A stretch of 64,000 bases of DNA from Rothia terrae (GCF_012396615.1 NZ_JAAXPV010000010.1:1-64000), one strand, 5' to 3'; numbered from the stretch's first letter, positions 9,295 to 19,254 are shown. The notes: generated by a model not told the origin, from the sequence alone. Translations and numbers: made by a program.

Positions 9295-9854
9295 ATCGTT
9301 TGCTCATTATTGGTCCTCCCGGTGCAGGCAAAGGCACCCAGGCTGTTCGCATCGCTGAAAAGCTGAATATCCCTGCCATCTCTACCGGCGATATCTTCCG
9401 TAAGAACATTAAGGAAGAAACCGAACTCGGTAAAGAAGCTAAGAGCTACATCGATTCAGGCAACCTGGTTCCTGACTCAGTGACCAACAATATGGTACGT
9501 GCTCGTTTGGCTGAAGAAGACGCTTCAAACGGCTTCTTGCTCGACGGTTACCCCCGTAACGTAGCTCAGGTTCAGGAGCTCGACAGCATCCTTGAAGACA
9601 TGGGTGTTGAGATTGGTCGTGTGCTCTTGCTCGTAGCTGATAACGATGAGCTCGTTCAGCGTCTGCTGAACCGCGCAGCTGAGCAGGGTCGTTCAGATGA
9701 TAATGAAGAAGTCATTCGTCACCGACTGAAGGTGTATGAGGAAGAAACCGCTCCTTTGGTTGCTCTTTACACCGAGCGCGGTATCGTCAAGGAAATTAAC
9801 GGCCTTGGTGATATCGATGAGGTTACAGAACGCATCTTGGATGCTCTCAAGTAA
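9291..9854 (+). CDS. adk: Adenylate kinase
   Basis: Interconverts ATP + AMP and 2 ADP. 187 residues, the short form without the zinc LID insertion. The P-loop GPPGAGKGTQ is at residues 7-16, the AMP-binding STGDIFR follows, and LLDGYPRN lies in the middle. It overlaps secY by 4 bases, the common secY-adk arrangement, and ends before a terminator at 9868. Confidence 0.96.
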   Translation: MNRLLIIGPPGAGKGTQAVRIAEKLNIPAISTGDIFRKNIKEETELGKEAKSYIDSGNLVPDSVTNNMVRARLAEEDASNGFLLDGYPRNVAQVQELDSILEDMGVEIGRVLLLVADNDELVQRLLNRAAEQGRSDDNEEVIRHRLKVYEEETAPLVALYTERGIVKEINGLGDIDEVTERILDALK

Positions 9855-9867
9855 ATCTTGAGAACGT

Positions 9868-9901
9868 TGTGCCCCCGGTCATTGCGGGGGCACACTTTTT
9901 T
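9868..9901 (+). terminator. Intrinsic terminator after adk
   Basis: Stem GTGCCCCCG / CGGGGGCAC with a short loop and a T6 run. It separates secY-adk from map, so map needs a promoter in 9901-9968. Confidence 0.92.
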
Positions 9902-9968
9902 AAGCAGTATTAGTTAGTTACGCGCGATGAACCTTACCCCGCGTCCTTGGAAGATAGAAAGAAAATAG

Positions 9969-10802
9969 ATGCGACGTATTGAATATAAAAGTGATGCCCA
10001 ACTTGCCATGATGGCCAAAGCAGGCGTCGTTACCTCGCGAGCCTTGGACGCGGCAGTTGCAGCTACCCGCCCCGGTGTTACTACCGGTGATCTTGACTTG
10101 GCGTTCCGTGAGGTCTTGGCTGAGAATAATGCAACCTCAAACTTCTTGGGGTATTACGATTACCCCGCAACTATTTGCGCGTCTGTAAACGATGAAGTGG
10201 TGCACGGTATTCCCGGTTCTAGGGTTCTTGAGGATGGCGATATGATTTCCATCGATGGCGGCGCAATTATCACTGAACCTAGCGGAAAGAAGTGGAACGG
10301 CGATTCTGCTCGCACTGTATTGGTCGGAAATATTTCTGATGAGCGTCGTGAGCTTTCAGAAATTACGAGGGCCGCATTGTGGCACGGTATTGCTGCTGCA
10401 GCATCAGCCCGCAAGGTCGGTGAAATTGGTGTAGCTATTGAGGACTTTGTGCGTTCAGAAACCGGCGATAAGTACGGCATTATTGAAGATTTTGTGGGCC
10501 ACGGCATCGGTTCGCAGATGCACATGGCGCCCGATGTGTTGAACTATGCTGCTCGTGATCTCGGTCCGCGCCTCAAAAAAGGTATGGCTCTAGCGATTGA
10601 ACCGATGCTGGTAACCGGTTCAATTGAGACGACGACTTTAGAGGACGAGTGGACTGTTGTCACCCACGACGGCGGGGACGCGTGTCAGTGGGAACATTCG
10701 GTAGCTTTCCATTCTGAAGGTATTTGGGTTCTTACTGCTGAGGACGGCGGTGCATCGGAGCTTTCCAAGCTTGGCGTTACCGTGAAACCGATTCCTGCCT
10801 AA
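9969..10802 (+). CDS. map: Methionine aminopeptidase, type I
   Basis: Removes the initiator methionine from nascent proteins with a dinuclear metal centre. 277 residues; metal ligands fall in SIDGGAI, NGDSARTVLVG, the VGHGIGSQMHMAP histidine segment, AIEPMLV and the final WEHSVAF. The ATG follows AGAAAGAAAA. It lies after the adk terminator and 24 bases before rlmN, with which it probably forms an operon. Confidence 0.95.
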   Translation: MRRIEYKSDAQLAMMAKAGVVTSRALDAAVAATRPGVTTGDLDLAFREVLAENNATSNFLGYYDYPATICASVNDEVVHGIPGSRVLEDGDMISIDGGAIITEPSGKKWNGDSARTVLVGNISDERRELSEITRAALWHGIAAAASARKVGEIGVAIEDFVRSETGDKYGIIEDFVGHGIGSQMHMAPDVLNYAARDLGPRLKKGMALAIEPMLVTGSIETTTLEDEWTVVTHDGGDACQWEHSVAFHSEGIWVLTAEDGGASELSKLGVTVKPIPA

Positions 10803-10826
10803 GACAGATTTTTACTAAGGATTTTT

Positions 10827-12011
10827 ATGACTGAAACAACCACTAAGACTCCGGTTGAGATCTCACCGATTCGTCCTGAAGCGGGCAAGATCGCGCTGAA
10901 GGCTCCTCGCCGTGAACAGCCTCCAAAGCATATTGCTGATTTCGATATGGCTGGTCGTCGTGAGTTCCTTCAGGAGCTGGGGTACAAGCCTTTTCGTGCG
11001 TCGCAGCTGTCTAAGCACTATTTTGAGCGCTTGGTGACTGATCCTGAGCAAATGACAGATTTGCCGGCTGCTGAGCGTGAGGAGATGGTTGCTAAGGCTA
11101 TGCCTCAGCTGCTGACCACAGTGCGTACTCTAGAAGCTGATGGGGGAGACACCCTCAAGGTTGTTCACCGTCTTTTTGATGGGGCTCTCGTTGAGTCTGT
11201 GATTATGCGTTATGACAACCGCGTTACGATGTGTATTTCTTCTCAGGCCGGTTGCGGAATGAACTGCCCTTTCTGTGCGACGGGACAGCAGGGGCTTACC
11301 CGAAATCTTTCAACCGCTGAAATTGTTGAGCAGGTTGTTGCAGGTGCGCGTTACCTCAAGCAGATGAAGGGCTTAGAAGAAGCAGAAGGCGGTAGTGAAG
11401 ATACCCGTCCCCTGCGCGTCTCAAACATTGTTTTTATGGGTATGGGCGAGGCTCTTGCTAACTATAAGCGTACTATGGGTGCGGTTCACCGACTCATTGA
11501 TTCTTCGCCCGAAGGTCTCGGTATTTCTGCTCGCGGTATCACCATGTCGACTGTTGGTTTGGTTCCGGGTATCCGTAAATTTGAGATGGAAGAGTTGCCT
11601 GTTACTTTGGCGCTATCTCTTCACGCACCGGATGATGAGCTTCGTGATGAACTGATTCCCATCAACACTCACTGGAAAGTTGATGAAACCTTGGACACGG
11701 CATACAGCTATTACCGCACGACCGGTCGCCGTGTGTCTATCGAATACGCGCTTATTCGCGATATCAACGATCAAGGATGGCGCGCTGATCTGCTGGGTAA
11801 GAAACTTGCGCAGCGTGGACGCGGCTGGGTACATGTCAACCCGATTCCGCTGAATCCGACCCCCGGTTCTAAATGGACGGCATCACGCAAGGGCGTTGAG
11901 CAGAACTTCGTTGAGCGTCTGCGTTCACACGGAATTCCAGTAACTGTCCGCGATACTCGTGGTAGCGATATTGATGGTGCTTGCGGTCAGCTGGCAGCGC
12001 AAGACGACTAA
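10827..12011 (+). CDS. rlmN: 23S rRNA/tRNA adenine-C2 methyltransferase RlmN (radical SAM)
   Basis: Methylates C2 of A2503 in 23S rRNA and A37 in some tRNAs. 394 residues with an N-terminal helical domain, the radical-SAM cluster motif CGMNCPFC near residue 149, a GMGEALANY segment, and the C-terminal catalytic cysteine in [10 protein letters not shown]. It sits between map and infA inside the ribosomal block, which is not the textbook order. The ATG is preceded by AAGGA. Confidence 0.95.
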   Translation: MTETTTKTPVEISPIRPEAGKIALKAPRREQPPKHIADFDMAGRREFLQELGYKPFRASQLSKHYFERLVTDPEQMTDLPAAEREEMVAKAMPQLLTTVRTLEADGGDTLKVVHRLFDGALVESVIMRYDNRVTMCISSQAGCGMNCPFCATGQQGLTRNLSTAEIVEQVVAGARYLKQMKGLEEAEGGSEDTRPLRVSNIVFMGMGEALANYKRTMGAVHRLIDSSPEGLGISARGITMSTVGLVPGIRKFEMEELPVTLALSLHAPDDELRDELIPINTHWKVDETLDTAYSYYRTTGRRVSIEYALIRDINDQGWRADLLGKKLAQRGRGWVHVNPIPLNPTPGSKWTASRKGVEQNFVERLRSHGIPVTVRDTRGSDIDGACGQLAAQDD

Positions 12012-12274
12012 CCCCTACGAGAGCCCAGAGTAGCGAACCGATAACCAACTGATAAAAATGCATAGCGGGTTTGTTTGATATACAACTCACACAAATTAAG
12101 TGAATCAAAGCATTAACTTATTTGACTGAGTACCGTAAACTTATGAGTTGGTTGTCTGTGCCGTTCATAAAACAGGCATCTCTTGTCGCTTTCTGTAAGA
12201 AGGCACAGGAGAAACAGATATAACAATCAACTGCCCCTGCAGATGCAGTAGGGCACCGAACGTTAGCGGAGGAT

Positions 12275-12496
12275 ATGGCCAAGAAAGACGGCGTCATTGA
12301 GATTGAAGGCTCTGTGGTAGAAGCTCTGCCCAACGCAATGTTCCGCGTTGAGCTGGACAACGGTCACAAGGTTCTTGCACACATCTCAGGTAAGATGCGT
12401 CAGCACTACATTCGAATCCTACCTGAGGACCGAGTAGTAGTGGAGCTGAGCCCTTACGACCTTTCCCGTGGTCGTATCGTTTACCGCTACAAATAA
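12275..12496 (+). CDS. infA: Translation initiation factor IF-1
   Basis: A single S1/OB-fold protein that occupies the A site during initiation. 73 residues, from [20 protein letters not shown] to [16 protein letters not shown], the standard length. GGAGG lies five bases before the ATG. The 263 bases upstream (12012-12274) hold no gene and presumably carry its promoter. Confidence 0.97.
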   Translation: MAKKDGVIEIEGSVVEALPNAMFRVELDNGHKVLAHISGKMRQHYIRILPEDRVVVELSPYDLSRGRIVYRYK

Positions 12497-12627
12497 CCAC
12501 GAACGCAAACGTCGCGCATAGGTGCGGCGTTTACGCCGTGTAAAAGGGGGTAATAGTTCAGTTCACGCTGAACCTCTTATCCCGCAAGTGTCAATGCAAA
12601 TAATTGCAATCAACGCAAAGGAATGCG

Positions 12628-12741
12628 ATGAAGGTCAAGCCGAGCGTTAAGCCGATCTGCGATAAGTGCAAAGTGATCCGCCGTAATAGCGTGGTCATGG
12701 TGATCTGCGAAAACCCGCGCCACAAGCAGCGTCAGGGCTAA
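12628..12741 (+). CDS. rpmJ: 50S ribosomal protein L36 (bL36)
   Basis: A 37-residue zinc-ribbon protein of the large subunit. Sequence features: [19 protein letters not shown], zinc ligands Cys11, Cys14, Cys27 and His32, and the end RHKQRQG. An AAAGGAATGCG just upstream supplies the ribosome binding site. Because the zinc ligands are kept, this is the C+ form. It lies between infA and rpsM as usual. Confidence 0.97.
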   Translation: MKVKPSVKPICDKCKVIRRNSVVMVICENPRHKQRQG

Positions 12742-12769
12742 TTTTTATCCCTCACGCTCTTTAGAGTGA

Positions 12770-12804
12770 AAAACTGCTTCGATGATAAGAATCGAAGCAG
12801 TCAC
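12770..12804 (+). other. Hairpin between rpmJ and rpsM
   Basis: ACTGCTTCGAT and ATCGAAGCAGT form a stem with a short loop but without a following T run. It is more likely an attenuator, pause or processing site than a full terminator. A second small stem (TTCTCGTT / AACGAGAA) follows at about 12822. Confidence 0.55.
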
Positions 12805-12927
12805 ATGAAATAAGGCACCGCTTCTCGTTCAAACGAGAATACCTCCGGATTCAGAGGCCGGGGACCGAAAAGAACTTTCGGGCAGTGATGCCGAAGACCT
12901 CTGGTAATAACAAGGAGAACGCCCCAT

Positions 12928-13296
12928 ATGGCACGTCTCGCTGGAGTGGATATTCCTCGCGAAAAGCGCGTGGAAGTAGCTCTTACTTACATCTACGGCG
13001 TGGGCAAGACCCGTGCAAAGGAAGCTCTTGCTGCAACCGGTGTCTCACCCGACATCCGCGTCAAGGATCTTGACGATCAGCAGCTCGTAGCACTTCGTGA
13101 CTTCATCGAAGGTAACTACAAGGTTGAAGGTGACCTTCGCCGCGAGGTTGCTGCAGATATCCGCCGCAAGGTAGAAATCGGTAGCTACCAGGGTCTGCGT
13201 CACCGTCGTGGTCTGCCGGTACACGGTCAGCGCACCAAGACCAACGCACGTACCCGTAAGGGCCCGAAGCGTACCGTTGCAGGTAAGAAGAAGTAA
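12928..13296 (+). CDS. rpsM: 30S ribosomal protein S13 (uS13)
   Basis: A head protein of the small subunit that contacts P-site tRNA and bridges to L5. 122 residues starting [26 protein letters not shown] and ending in the basic tail [11 protein letters not shown]; the signature [15 protein letters not shown] is present. AAGGAG lies 9 bases before the ATG. Confidence 0.97.
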   Translation: MARLAGVDIPREKRVEVALTYIYGVGKTRAKEALAATGVSPDIRVKDLDDQQLVALRDFIEGNYKVEGDLRREVAADIRRKVEIGSYQGLRHRRGLPVHGQRTKTNARTRKGPKRTVAGKKK

Positions 13297-13367
13297 TAAG
13301 CGTTGAATCAGTTGAACATTTCTTGCTCAACCAACGCTAATCAACCAACTTTGTAGGAGAATCAATA

Positions 13368-13772
13368 ATGCCTCCCAAGACTCGCGCAGCGGCTGCTCGT
13401 AAGCCCCGCCGCAAGGTTAATAAGAATATTGTTGCAGGTCAGGCTCACATCAAGTCAACCTTCAACAACACCATCGTTTCAATCACTGACCCCTCAGGTG
13501 CAGTTATCTCCTGGTCATCAGCAGGTGAAATTGGCTTCAAGGGTTCACGTAAGTCAACTCCTTACGCAGCGCAGATGGCTGCTGAGACCGCTGCAAAGCG
13601 CGCTCAGGAACACGGCGTTCGCAAGGTAGACGTATTCGTGAAGGGCCCGGGTTCAGGTCGCGAAACCGCAATTCGCTCACTTCAGGCTACCGGCCTCGAA
13701 GTTGGCTCAATCCAGGACGTAACCCCCGTTGCTCACAACGGTTGCCGTCCTCCGAAGCGCCGCCGCGTCTAA
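13368..13772 (+). CDS. rpsK: 30S ribosomal protein S11 (uS11)
   Basis: A platform protein contacting mRNA at the E site. 134 residues with the basic N-terminus, the [21 protein letters not shown] segment and the C-terminal signature [15 protein letters not shown]. rpsD (S4), which normally follows in this operon, is absent; rpoA begins 142 bases later. Confidence 0.97.
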   Translation: MPPKTRAAAARKPRRKVNKNIVAGQAHIKSTFNNTIVSITDPSGAVISWSSAGEIGFKGSRKSTPYAAQMAAETAAKRAQEHGVRKVDVFVKGPGSGRETAIRSLQATGLEVGSIQDVTPVAHNGCRPPKRRRV

Positions 13773-13914
13773 TGTCGGTTCGTCCCGAAGCACGTTAGTT
13801 TCGGGCAATCACGTATTCTCGTGATTACAGACGGATCGTTACGTCTGCTTCCTTATCCCTTGTTTTCCCAAACTTGTGAGCTCATATAGCGGATGCTCAC
13901 TGAAAGGAAACACA

Positions 13915-14910
13915 GTGCTAATTGCACAGCGTCCTACTTTGAGTGAAGAAGTAGTAGCGGATAACCGCTCACGCTTCACCATTGAGCCCTTGGAACCCGG
14001 CTTCGGCTACACCTTGGGCAATTCGCTTCGTCGTACTCTGCTTTCTTCAATCCCCGGTGCTGCTGTAACCAGCGTTCGCATCGACGGTGTGCTGCACGAA
14101 TTCAGCACGGTTGAGGGCGTTTCTGAAGACGTTACCGAGATTATCCTGAACATCAAGAAGCTCTCAGTATCTTCAGAAAACGACGAGCCTGTAACTGCTT
14201 ACCTGCGCAAGCAGGGCCCCGGTGAACTCACCGCAGCAGACATTGAGGTACCTGCAGGTGTTGAAATCCATAACCCGGAACTTCACATCGCAACCCTCAA
14301 CGCTAAGGCTAACTTTGACGCTGAACTGACCATCGAACGTGGCCGTGGCTACGTTTCGGCAGCTCAGAACAAGACCGGTGACTCAGAAATCGGCCGTATT
14401 CCGGTTGACTCCATCTACTCACCTGTTCTCAAGGTAACCTTCCGCGTGAGCGCAACCCGCGTTGAGCAGCGCACTGACTTTGATCGTCTTACTTTGGACG
14501 TTGAAACCAAGGAAGCTATTGCTCCTCGCGACGCAGTTGCATCAGCAGGTAGCACCCTGGTAGAGCTCTTCGGTCTTGCACGCGAACTCAACACCGCTGC
14601 AGAAGGTATCGAAGTTGGTCCGTCACCCGCTGACGAATCAATGGCAGCTGACCTGGCTCTTCCAATCGAAGATCTTGAAATGTCCGTACGTTCGTACAAC
14701 TGCCTCAAGCGTGAAGGCATCCACACTGTGGGTGAACTTGTAACTCGCTCAGAGGCAGATCTCATGGACATCCGTAACTTCGGTGCAAAGTCAATTGACG
14801 AAGTCAAGGCTAAGCTCACTGAGCTCGGCTTGGCTCTCAAAGACTCACCTCCCGGTTTTGACCTAGCTTCACGTGCATACGATGAAGACGGTTACGGTAA
14901 CGAGTTCTAA
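13915..14910 (+). CDS. rpoA: DNA-directed RNA polymerase subunit alpha
   Basis: The alpha subunit that dimerises to seed polymerase assembly and whose C-terminal domain binds UP elements and activators. 331 residues from GTG 13915: the N-terminal domain with [25 protein letters not shown] (quoted in parts: [17 protein letters not shown]), the C-terminal domain with [16 protein letters not shown] and [22 protein letters not shown] 13915 is chosen because AAAGGAAACACA precedes it and the family starts at LIAQRPTL; an upstream in-frame ATG would add 13 unrelated residues. Confidence 0.96.
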   Translation: MLIAQRPTLSEEVVADNRSRFTIEPLEPGFGYTLGNSLRRTLLSSIPGAAVTSVRIDGVLHEFSTVEGVSEDVTEIILNIKKLSVSSENDEPVTAYLRKQGPGELTAADIEVPAGVEIHNPELHIATLNAKANFDAELTIERGRGYVSAAQNKTGDSEIGRIPVDSIYSPVLKVTFRVSATRVEQRTDFDRLTLDVETKEAIAPRDAVASAGSTLVELFGLARELNTAAEGIEVGPSPADESMAADLALPIEDLEMSVRSYNCLKREGIHTVGELVTRSEADLMDIRNFGAKSIDEVKAKLTELGLALKDSPPGFDLASRAYDEDGYGNEF

Positions 14911-15022
14911 GACTAAAACGGTCCGCACCTCATTGCTAGGTGCCTCAACGTCATAAACTTGGTTTCTTGTCGCTTCCACAGGTGGAATCACACAGGAAAC
15001 AAAAACCATGGAGAAATAAGAT

Positions 15023-15703
15023 ATGCCTACTCCCACTAAGGGTCCCCGCCTCGGCGGTAGCCCGACTCACGAGCGTCTGATGCTCAACAACCTGTCACAG
15101 CAGCTGTTCGAGCACAAGCGCATTACCACCACTGTTACCAAGGCAAAGCGTCTGCGCCCCGTTGCAGAGCGCCTCATCACCTTCGCTAAGAAGGGTGACT
15201 TGGCAGCACGTCGTCGCGTTCTGCGTTCACTGACCGACAAGTCAGTTGTTCACGAACTCTTCACCGTTATCGCTCCCGCAATGGCAGAGCGTCCTGGTGG
15301 GTACACCCGCATCACCAAGATCGGTAACCGCAAGGGCGACAACGCTCCCATGGCAGTTATCGAACTGGTTATGGAGCCCGTAGCATCAAAGGGCGCAGTA
15401 GCTGAGGCAACCAAGGTTGCTGAAACCGCTGCTCCTGCTGAAGAAGCTCCCGCGGTAGCAGCACCCGCTGCTGAAGCAACTTCAACCGAACTTCCTGCTG
15501 GTGCACACGCACCCATCGAGTCCGGCGAAGCGCCCGAGGGTTTCGAGATCAAGGGCAACTCAGGCTCAATGAAGTACCACGTACCCGGCTCACGCTGGTA
15601 CGCAAACACTCAGGCTGAGATCTGGTTCGATACCAAGGAATCAGCTGAGGCAGCAGGCTACGCACCCGCAGGTGGCGCAGCCGCTCAGACCATCTCAGAG
15701 TAA
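15023..15703 (+). CDS. rplQ: 50S ribosomal protein L17 (bL17) with C-terminal sunset domain
   Basis: L17 core at residues 1-120: [60 protein letters not shown]. It is followed by an Ala/Pro/Glu-rich linker (about 125-165) and a short domain at about 178-222 with the pattern [19 protein letters not shown], then [16 protein letters not shown]. This pattern matches the actinobacterial sunset domain as I remember it. At 226 residues it is much longer than the about 120-residue core. The domain function is unknown to me. It ends the alpha operon before a strong terminator. Confidence 0.94.
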   Translation: MPTPTKGPRLGGSPTHERLMLNNLSQQLFEHKRITTTVTKAKRLRPVAERLITFAKKGDLAARRRVLRSLTDKSVVHELFTVIAPAMAERPGGYTRITKIGNRKGDNAPMAVIELVMEPVASKGAVAEATKVAETAAPAEEAPAVAAPAAEATSTELPAGAHAPIESGEAPEGFEIKGNSGSMKYHVPGSRWYANTQAEIWFDTKESAEAAGYAPAGGAAAQTISE

Positions 15704-15726
15704 TCTGATTTAGGTTTTATACTTCA

Positions 15727-15772
15727 TGAAAATCCGTTGCTCACTGGTACAGTGAGCAACGGATTTTTCTTT
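15727..15772 (+). terminator. Intrinsic terminator after rplQ
   Basis: Near-perfect 16-bp arms (AAATCCGTTGCTCACT / AGTGAGCAACGGATTT) with a 5-base loop and T-rich tail. truA starts right after it, so truA needs its own promoter or read-through. Confidence 0.93.
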
Positions 15773-15778
15773 TAAACG

Positions 15779-16720
15779 GTGAACGGTGTGTACGTGGAAT
15801 CTAATTTTCAGCGGGTTCGGATTGATCTTGCCTATGACGGCGGAGCTTTTGCAGGCTGGGCAAAACAACCCGGTTTGGTGACTGTTCAAGGATGCTTGGA
15901 ACAGGCGCTTGCGCTCATAACCAGAGTTGACCTACAGGTAACGGTTGCGGGACGAACGGATGCCGGTGTTCACGCATCGGCGCAGACTGTTCATGTTGAT
16001 ATTCCTCGTGAAAATTGGGCTAGAATTCCTGGTAGAAGCAAGAGGGCACCAAAAATTGCGCTGGAAACTCGTTTGCGTGGGGCGATGACGCGGGTGCTTG
16101 CCGATGCTGAAGCTCAGCTGGGGTTGCCTAGCACTATGCGAGGTTTCATGCAGGGGGCTATCTCAATTCATCATGTCTCAGCGGTTTCAGCTGATTTTGA
16201 TGCTCGGTTTTCGGCGTTATCGCGTAGATACGAGTACCTTATTGCCGATAACTCCCTACACCAAGCTCTTCCTGTTCAGCGTCTGAGCTGCTGGCAAGTT
16301 GAAAGTTCATTGGACATTGATTCTATGAACAACGCGGCTCGAGAGCTTCTTGGGCTCCATGACTTTTTATCGTTTTGTAAACCACGTGTTGGTGCGACGA
16401 CTATCAGGGAGCTACGAGAGCTTGAATTTGAGCGTCGTGACGATGCAGTCATTGCCGCTCGCATTGTTGCGGATGCATTTTGCCATAATATGGTGCGATC
16501 ACTGGTGGGCTCTTTGGTGATGCTGGGAGCAGGGGAGCGTTCGTATGAGTGGCTGCTAGACCGCATTGAAAATCCTCAACGGGACGCCACCGTAAAGTTA
16601 GCACCGGCTAATGGGCTTAGCCTGGCGGAGATTTCTTATCCCGAAGCGGCTCACTATAAAACCCAAGCTGAACGTACCCGTAATACTCGGAAATTACCGG
16701 TAGAAAAGCGTCCTAAATAA
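15779..16720 (+). CDS. truA: tRNA pseudouridine(38-40) synthase
   Basis: Isomerises uridines 38-40 in the anticodon stem. 313 residues: RVRIDLAYDGGAFAGWAKQP at the start, the catalytic aspartate in VAGRTDAGVHA, FDARFSALSRRYEY and the C-terminal FCHNMVRSLVGSLVMLG. It has an insertion of about 30 residues after the VHVD strand, seen in several actinobacterial TruA proteins. The GTG at 15779 is only 7 bases past the rplQ terminator, and GTG 15788 is an alternative, so the exact start is uncertain. Confidence 0.93.
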   Translation: MNGVYVESNFQRVRIDLAYDGGAFAGWAKQPGLVTVQGCLEQALALITRVDLQVTVAGRTDAGVHASAQTVHVDIPRENWARIPGRSKRAPKIALETRLRGAMTRVLADAEAQLGLPSTMRGFMQGAISIHHVSAVSADFDARFSALSRRYEYLIADNSLHQALPVQRLSCWQVESSLDIDSMNNAARELLGLHDFLSFCKPRVGATTIRELRELEFERRDDAVIAARIVADAFCHNMVRSLVGSLVMLGAGERSYEWLLDRIENPQRDATVKLAPANGLSLAEISYPEAAHYKTQAERTRNTRKLPVEKRPK

Positions 16721-16749
16721 CAACGATGGCATTTACTGCGGTTTAAGTG

Positions 16750-16779
16750 TCCTTAATCCCTTATTAAATATGGATTAAG
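16750..16779 (+). terminator. Possible weak terminator hairpin after truA
   Basis: CCTTAATCC and GGATTAAGG pair around an AT-rich loop about 30 bases after the truA stop. No T run follows, so termination efficiency is doubtful. The remaining 190 bases up to rplM hold its promoter and leader. Confidence 0.45.
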
Positions 16780-16998
16780 GGCTGTATCTACTGTATAGTT
16801 TCATACGTTGTGCGTGTTCCACCCTGATTCACGCGTACCATCTGACGGTCCAGTTGCAGGATGACACGCAGATAGGTGCCCAGGGGATGTGAACGAGCAG
16901 TTAGCTTCTGGTCCTCACCCAGATCCTGCTATCGCACGTGGTAATAGGCGCGATACCCAACTAGCGCCGACATGAACAAACGAGACAAAGGCGAAATT

Positions 16999-17442
16999 TT
17001 GCGCACTTACACTCCGAAACCCGGCGAAGTAGAGCGCCAGTGGCACGTTATTGACGCTACTGACGTTGTTCTGGGTCGTCTTGCAAGCCAGACCGCTATT
17101 CTTCTTCGCGGTAAGCACAAGCCCACTTTTGCACCCCACGTTGACACCGGTGACTCAGTTATCATCATCAACGCTGAAAAGGTTGCACTGACCGGCGCTA
17201 AGCTCGAGCAGAAGCGTGCATACCGTCACTCAGGCTACCCCGGTGGTCTGCAGTCAGTTAACTACGCAGAACTGTTGGAAACCAACCCCGTTCGCGCAGT
17301 TGAGAAGGCTGTTAAGGGTATGCTCCCCAAGAATAAGCTTGCAGCTCAGCAGCTTAAGAACCTCAAGGTCTACGCAGGTGCAGAGCACCCGCACGCTGCA
17401 CAGCAGCCCAAGACCTACGAATTCAACCAGGTCGCCCAGTAA
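16999..17442 (+). CDS. rplM: 50S ribosomal protein L13 (uL13)
   Basis: An early-assembly protein of the large subunit. From TTG 16999 the product is 147 residues, the family standard, and begins with [19 protein letters not shown] as in related L13 proteins; [20 protein letters not shown] and the C-terminal [15 protein letters not shown] follow. The TTG has AAAGG seven bases upstream, while the in-frame ATG 16972 would add nine residues without a ribosome binding site. It is cotranscribed with rpsI. Confidence 0.95.
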   Translation: MRTYTPKPGEVERQWHVIDATDVVLGRLASQTAILLRGKHKPTFAPHVDTGDSVIIINAEKVALTGAKLEQKRAYRHSGYPGGLQSVNYAELLETNPVRAVEKAVKGMLPKNKLAAQQLKNLKVYAGAEHPHAAQQPKTYEFNQVAQ

Positions 17443-17476
17443 TTCGGGCCTACGAAGACAACTTTAAGGAGAAATC

Positions 17477-17974
17477 GTGGCTCAGAACGAAGAGCAGATT
17501 GTAAACGAGGAAGAGCTCACCAGCTACACCTCAGAATCCTCAGCTCCTGTAGCAGAGGCAGCTAAGGCAAACCGTCCTGCACTGACCGTTTCAGGTCAGG
17601 CAGTTGGTCGCCGTAAGGAAGCTATTGCACGCGTACGCGTTGTGCCTGGCTCAGGTCAGTGGACCGTTAACGGTCGAACCCTGGATAACTACTTCCCCAA
17701 CAAGTTGCACCAGCAGGAAGTAAACGATCCGTTCAAGCTTCTTGAACTCGAAGGCGCATACGACGTTATCGCTCGTATCTCCGGCGGTGGCCCCTCAGGT
17801 CAGGCTGGTGCACTTCGCCTCGGTGTTTCACGCGCGCTGAACGAAATCGATACCGAGAACAACCGTCCTGCACTGAAGAAGGCAGGCTTCCTTACCCGTG
17901 ACGCACGCGTTATCGAACGTAAGAAGGCTGGTCTTAAGAAGGCACGCAAGGCTTCACAGTTCTCAAAGCGTTAA
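17477..17974 (+). CDS. rpsI: 30S ribosomal protein S9 (uS9)
   Basis: S9's C-terminal tail reaches P-site tRNA. 165 residues: an acidic, low-complexity extension of about 38 residues, then [40 protein letters not shown] and the final [12 protein letters not shown]. The extension is usual in actinobacteria. GTG start with AAGGAG 6 bases upstream; 34 bases after rplM. Confidence 0.97.
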   Translation: MAQNEEQIVNEEELTSYTSESSAPVAEAAKANRPALTVSGQAVGRRKEAIARVRVVPGSGQWTVNGRTLDNYFPNKLHQQEVNDPFKLLELEGAYDVIARISGGGPSGQAGALRLGVSRALNEIDTENNRPALKKAGFLTRDARVIERKKAGLKKARKASQFSKR

Positions 17975-18006
17975 TCAACGTTTCGACTTCGTGTCGTATC
18001 TTGTAC

Positions 18007-18047
18007 AAAGGGCTTCTTCCCTCAAGGGAAGGAGCCCTTTGGGTTTT
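18007..18047 (+). terminator. Intrinsic terminator after rpsI
   Basis: A 15-bp stem (AAAGGGCTTCTTCCC / GGGAAGGAGCCCTTT, one G-U pair) with a TCAA tetraloop and a modest T stretch. Confidence 0.88.
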
Positions 18048-18152
18048 AAAAAAACCAAGACAAAATAGCTGTATGACTTTAACGCAATACTTCGGGGAAT
18101 ACGTGAGGGAACATACAATTAAGGCATCTATGTGAGACAAAGGAGACCTAGA

Positions 18153-19232
18153 ATGCCATCACAGCAGCCCTCACGTCGCCCTTCAGCAAAGGGCGCTTCG
18201 CGTACATCGGAAACTACGAAGTCTGAAACCCAGGCGGATAAGACTACACCTGCTACCTCGGAGAGCGATGAGCGTAAAGACGCCGTCAAAGCTGCCCTGA
18301 AGCGCGAGGCGAGGCGTCCTTCAGTGGTGAGTGACTACGCCGCTGAACTTGATGAAATTGCGTCATTAACTCACCGCCTCAACGGGAACAACGATAGCTC
18401 CGATGCCTGGAAAAAGGGCTACCCCTACGATGAAAAGATGAGCCGCAAAGAGTACGAAAAGACAAAGCGTGCCCTGCAGATTGAACTGCTGAAATTGCAG
18501 CTCTGGTTTAAAGAGACCGGTCAGAAGGCACTCATTATTTTTGAAGGACGCGACGCGGCAGGTAAAGGTGGGGCCATTAAGCGTTTTACCGAGCACCTGA
18601 ATCCTCGAGGATCACGCGTCGTCGCACTTGAAAAGCCTACCGAAGTTGAGCAGACCCAGTGGTATTTTCAGCGTTATATCGCGCACCTGCCTTCAGGCGG
18701 TGAAATCGTGATGATGGACCGCTCGTGGTACAACCGTGCCGGTGTCGAGAGGGTGATGGGCTACTGCACCTCGCAACAGTACTATGAGTTCATGCGAGAG
18801 GTGCCAGAGCTTGAGCGTATGCTGGTGAATTCGGGAACTAAACTCATTAAATTCTGGTTCTCTGTAACGCGAGCGGAGCAGCTGGCTAGGTTCAACTCGC
18901 GGCGTACCGATCCTGTACGCCAGTGGAAGCTTTCGCCCACAGATTTGGCCTCACTTGATAAGTGGGATGACTATACGGCGGCTAAAGAGGCAATGTTCTT
19001 CTATACTGATACAGGAGACGCGCCTTGGACTGTTATTAAATCCAATGACAAAAAACGCGCGCGTCTAGAAGCAATGCGTCATGTACTCGCTCAATTCGAA
19101 TACCCCAACAAGGACTATTCAGTGGTTGGTACCACCGATCCTTTGGTTGTCGGACCAGCGTCCGCGGTATTTGAGGAGGACGAACTTGAGAATCCTTCGG
19201 GTTTTCCAGTTCTAAAAGATGACACAAAGTAA
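18153..19232 (+). CDS. ppk2: Polyphosphate kinase 2 family protein
   Basis: PPK2 enzymes move phosphate between polyphosphate and nucleotides, usually making GTP/ATP from NDP. The first 60 residues are low-complexity and charged. The catalytic core holds the Walker A FEGRDAAGKGGAIKRF (near residue 130), the lid-region WYFQRYIAHLP and the Walker B MMDRSWYNRAGVERVMG. 359 residues from ATG 18153, chosen for AAAGGAG nine bases before it; an upstream GTG at 18132 lacks one. Subclass and direction of reaction cannot be told from sequence alone. It has its own promoter after the rpsI terminator. Confidence 0.9.
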   Translation: MPSQQPSRRPSAKGASRTSETTKSETQADKTTPATSESDERKDAVKAALKREARRPSVVSDYAAELDEIASLTHRLNGNNDSSDAWKKGYPYDEKMSRKEYEKTKRALQIELLKLQLWFKETGQKALIIFEGRDAAGKGGAIKRFTEHLNPRGSRVVALEKPTEVEQTQWYFQRYIAHLPSGGEIVMMDRSWYNRAGVERVMGYCTSQQYYEFMREVPELERMLVNSGTKLIKFWFSVTRAEQLARFNSRRTDPVRQWKLSPTDLASLDKWDDYTAAKEAMFFYTDTGDAPWTVIKSNDKKRARLEAMRHVLAQFEYPNKDYSVVGTTDPLVVGPASAVFEEDELENPSGFPVLKDDTK

Positions 19233-19254
19233 ACACGGCGTAGAATGAAGCGTG

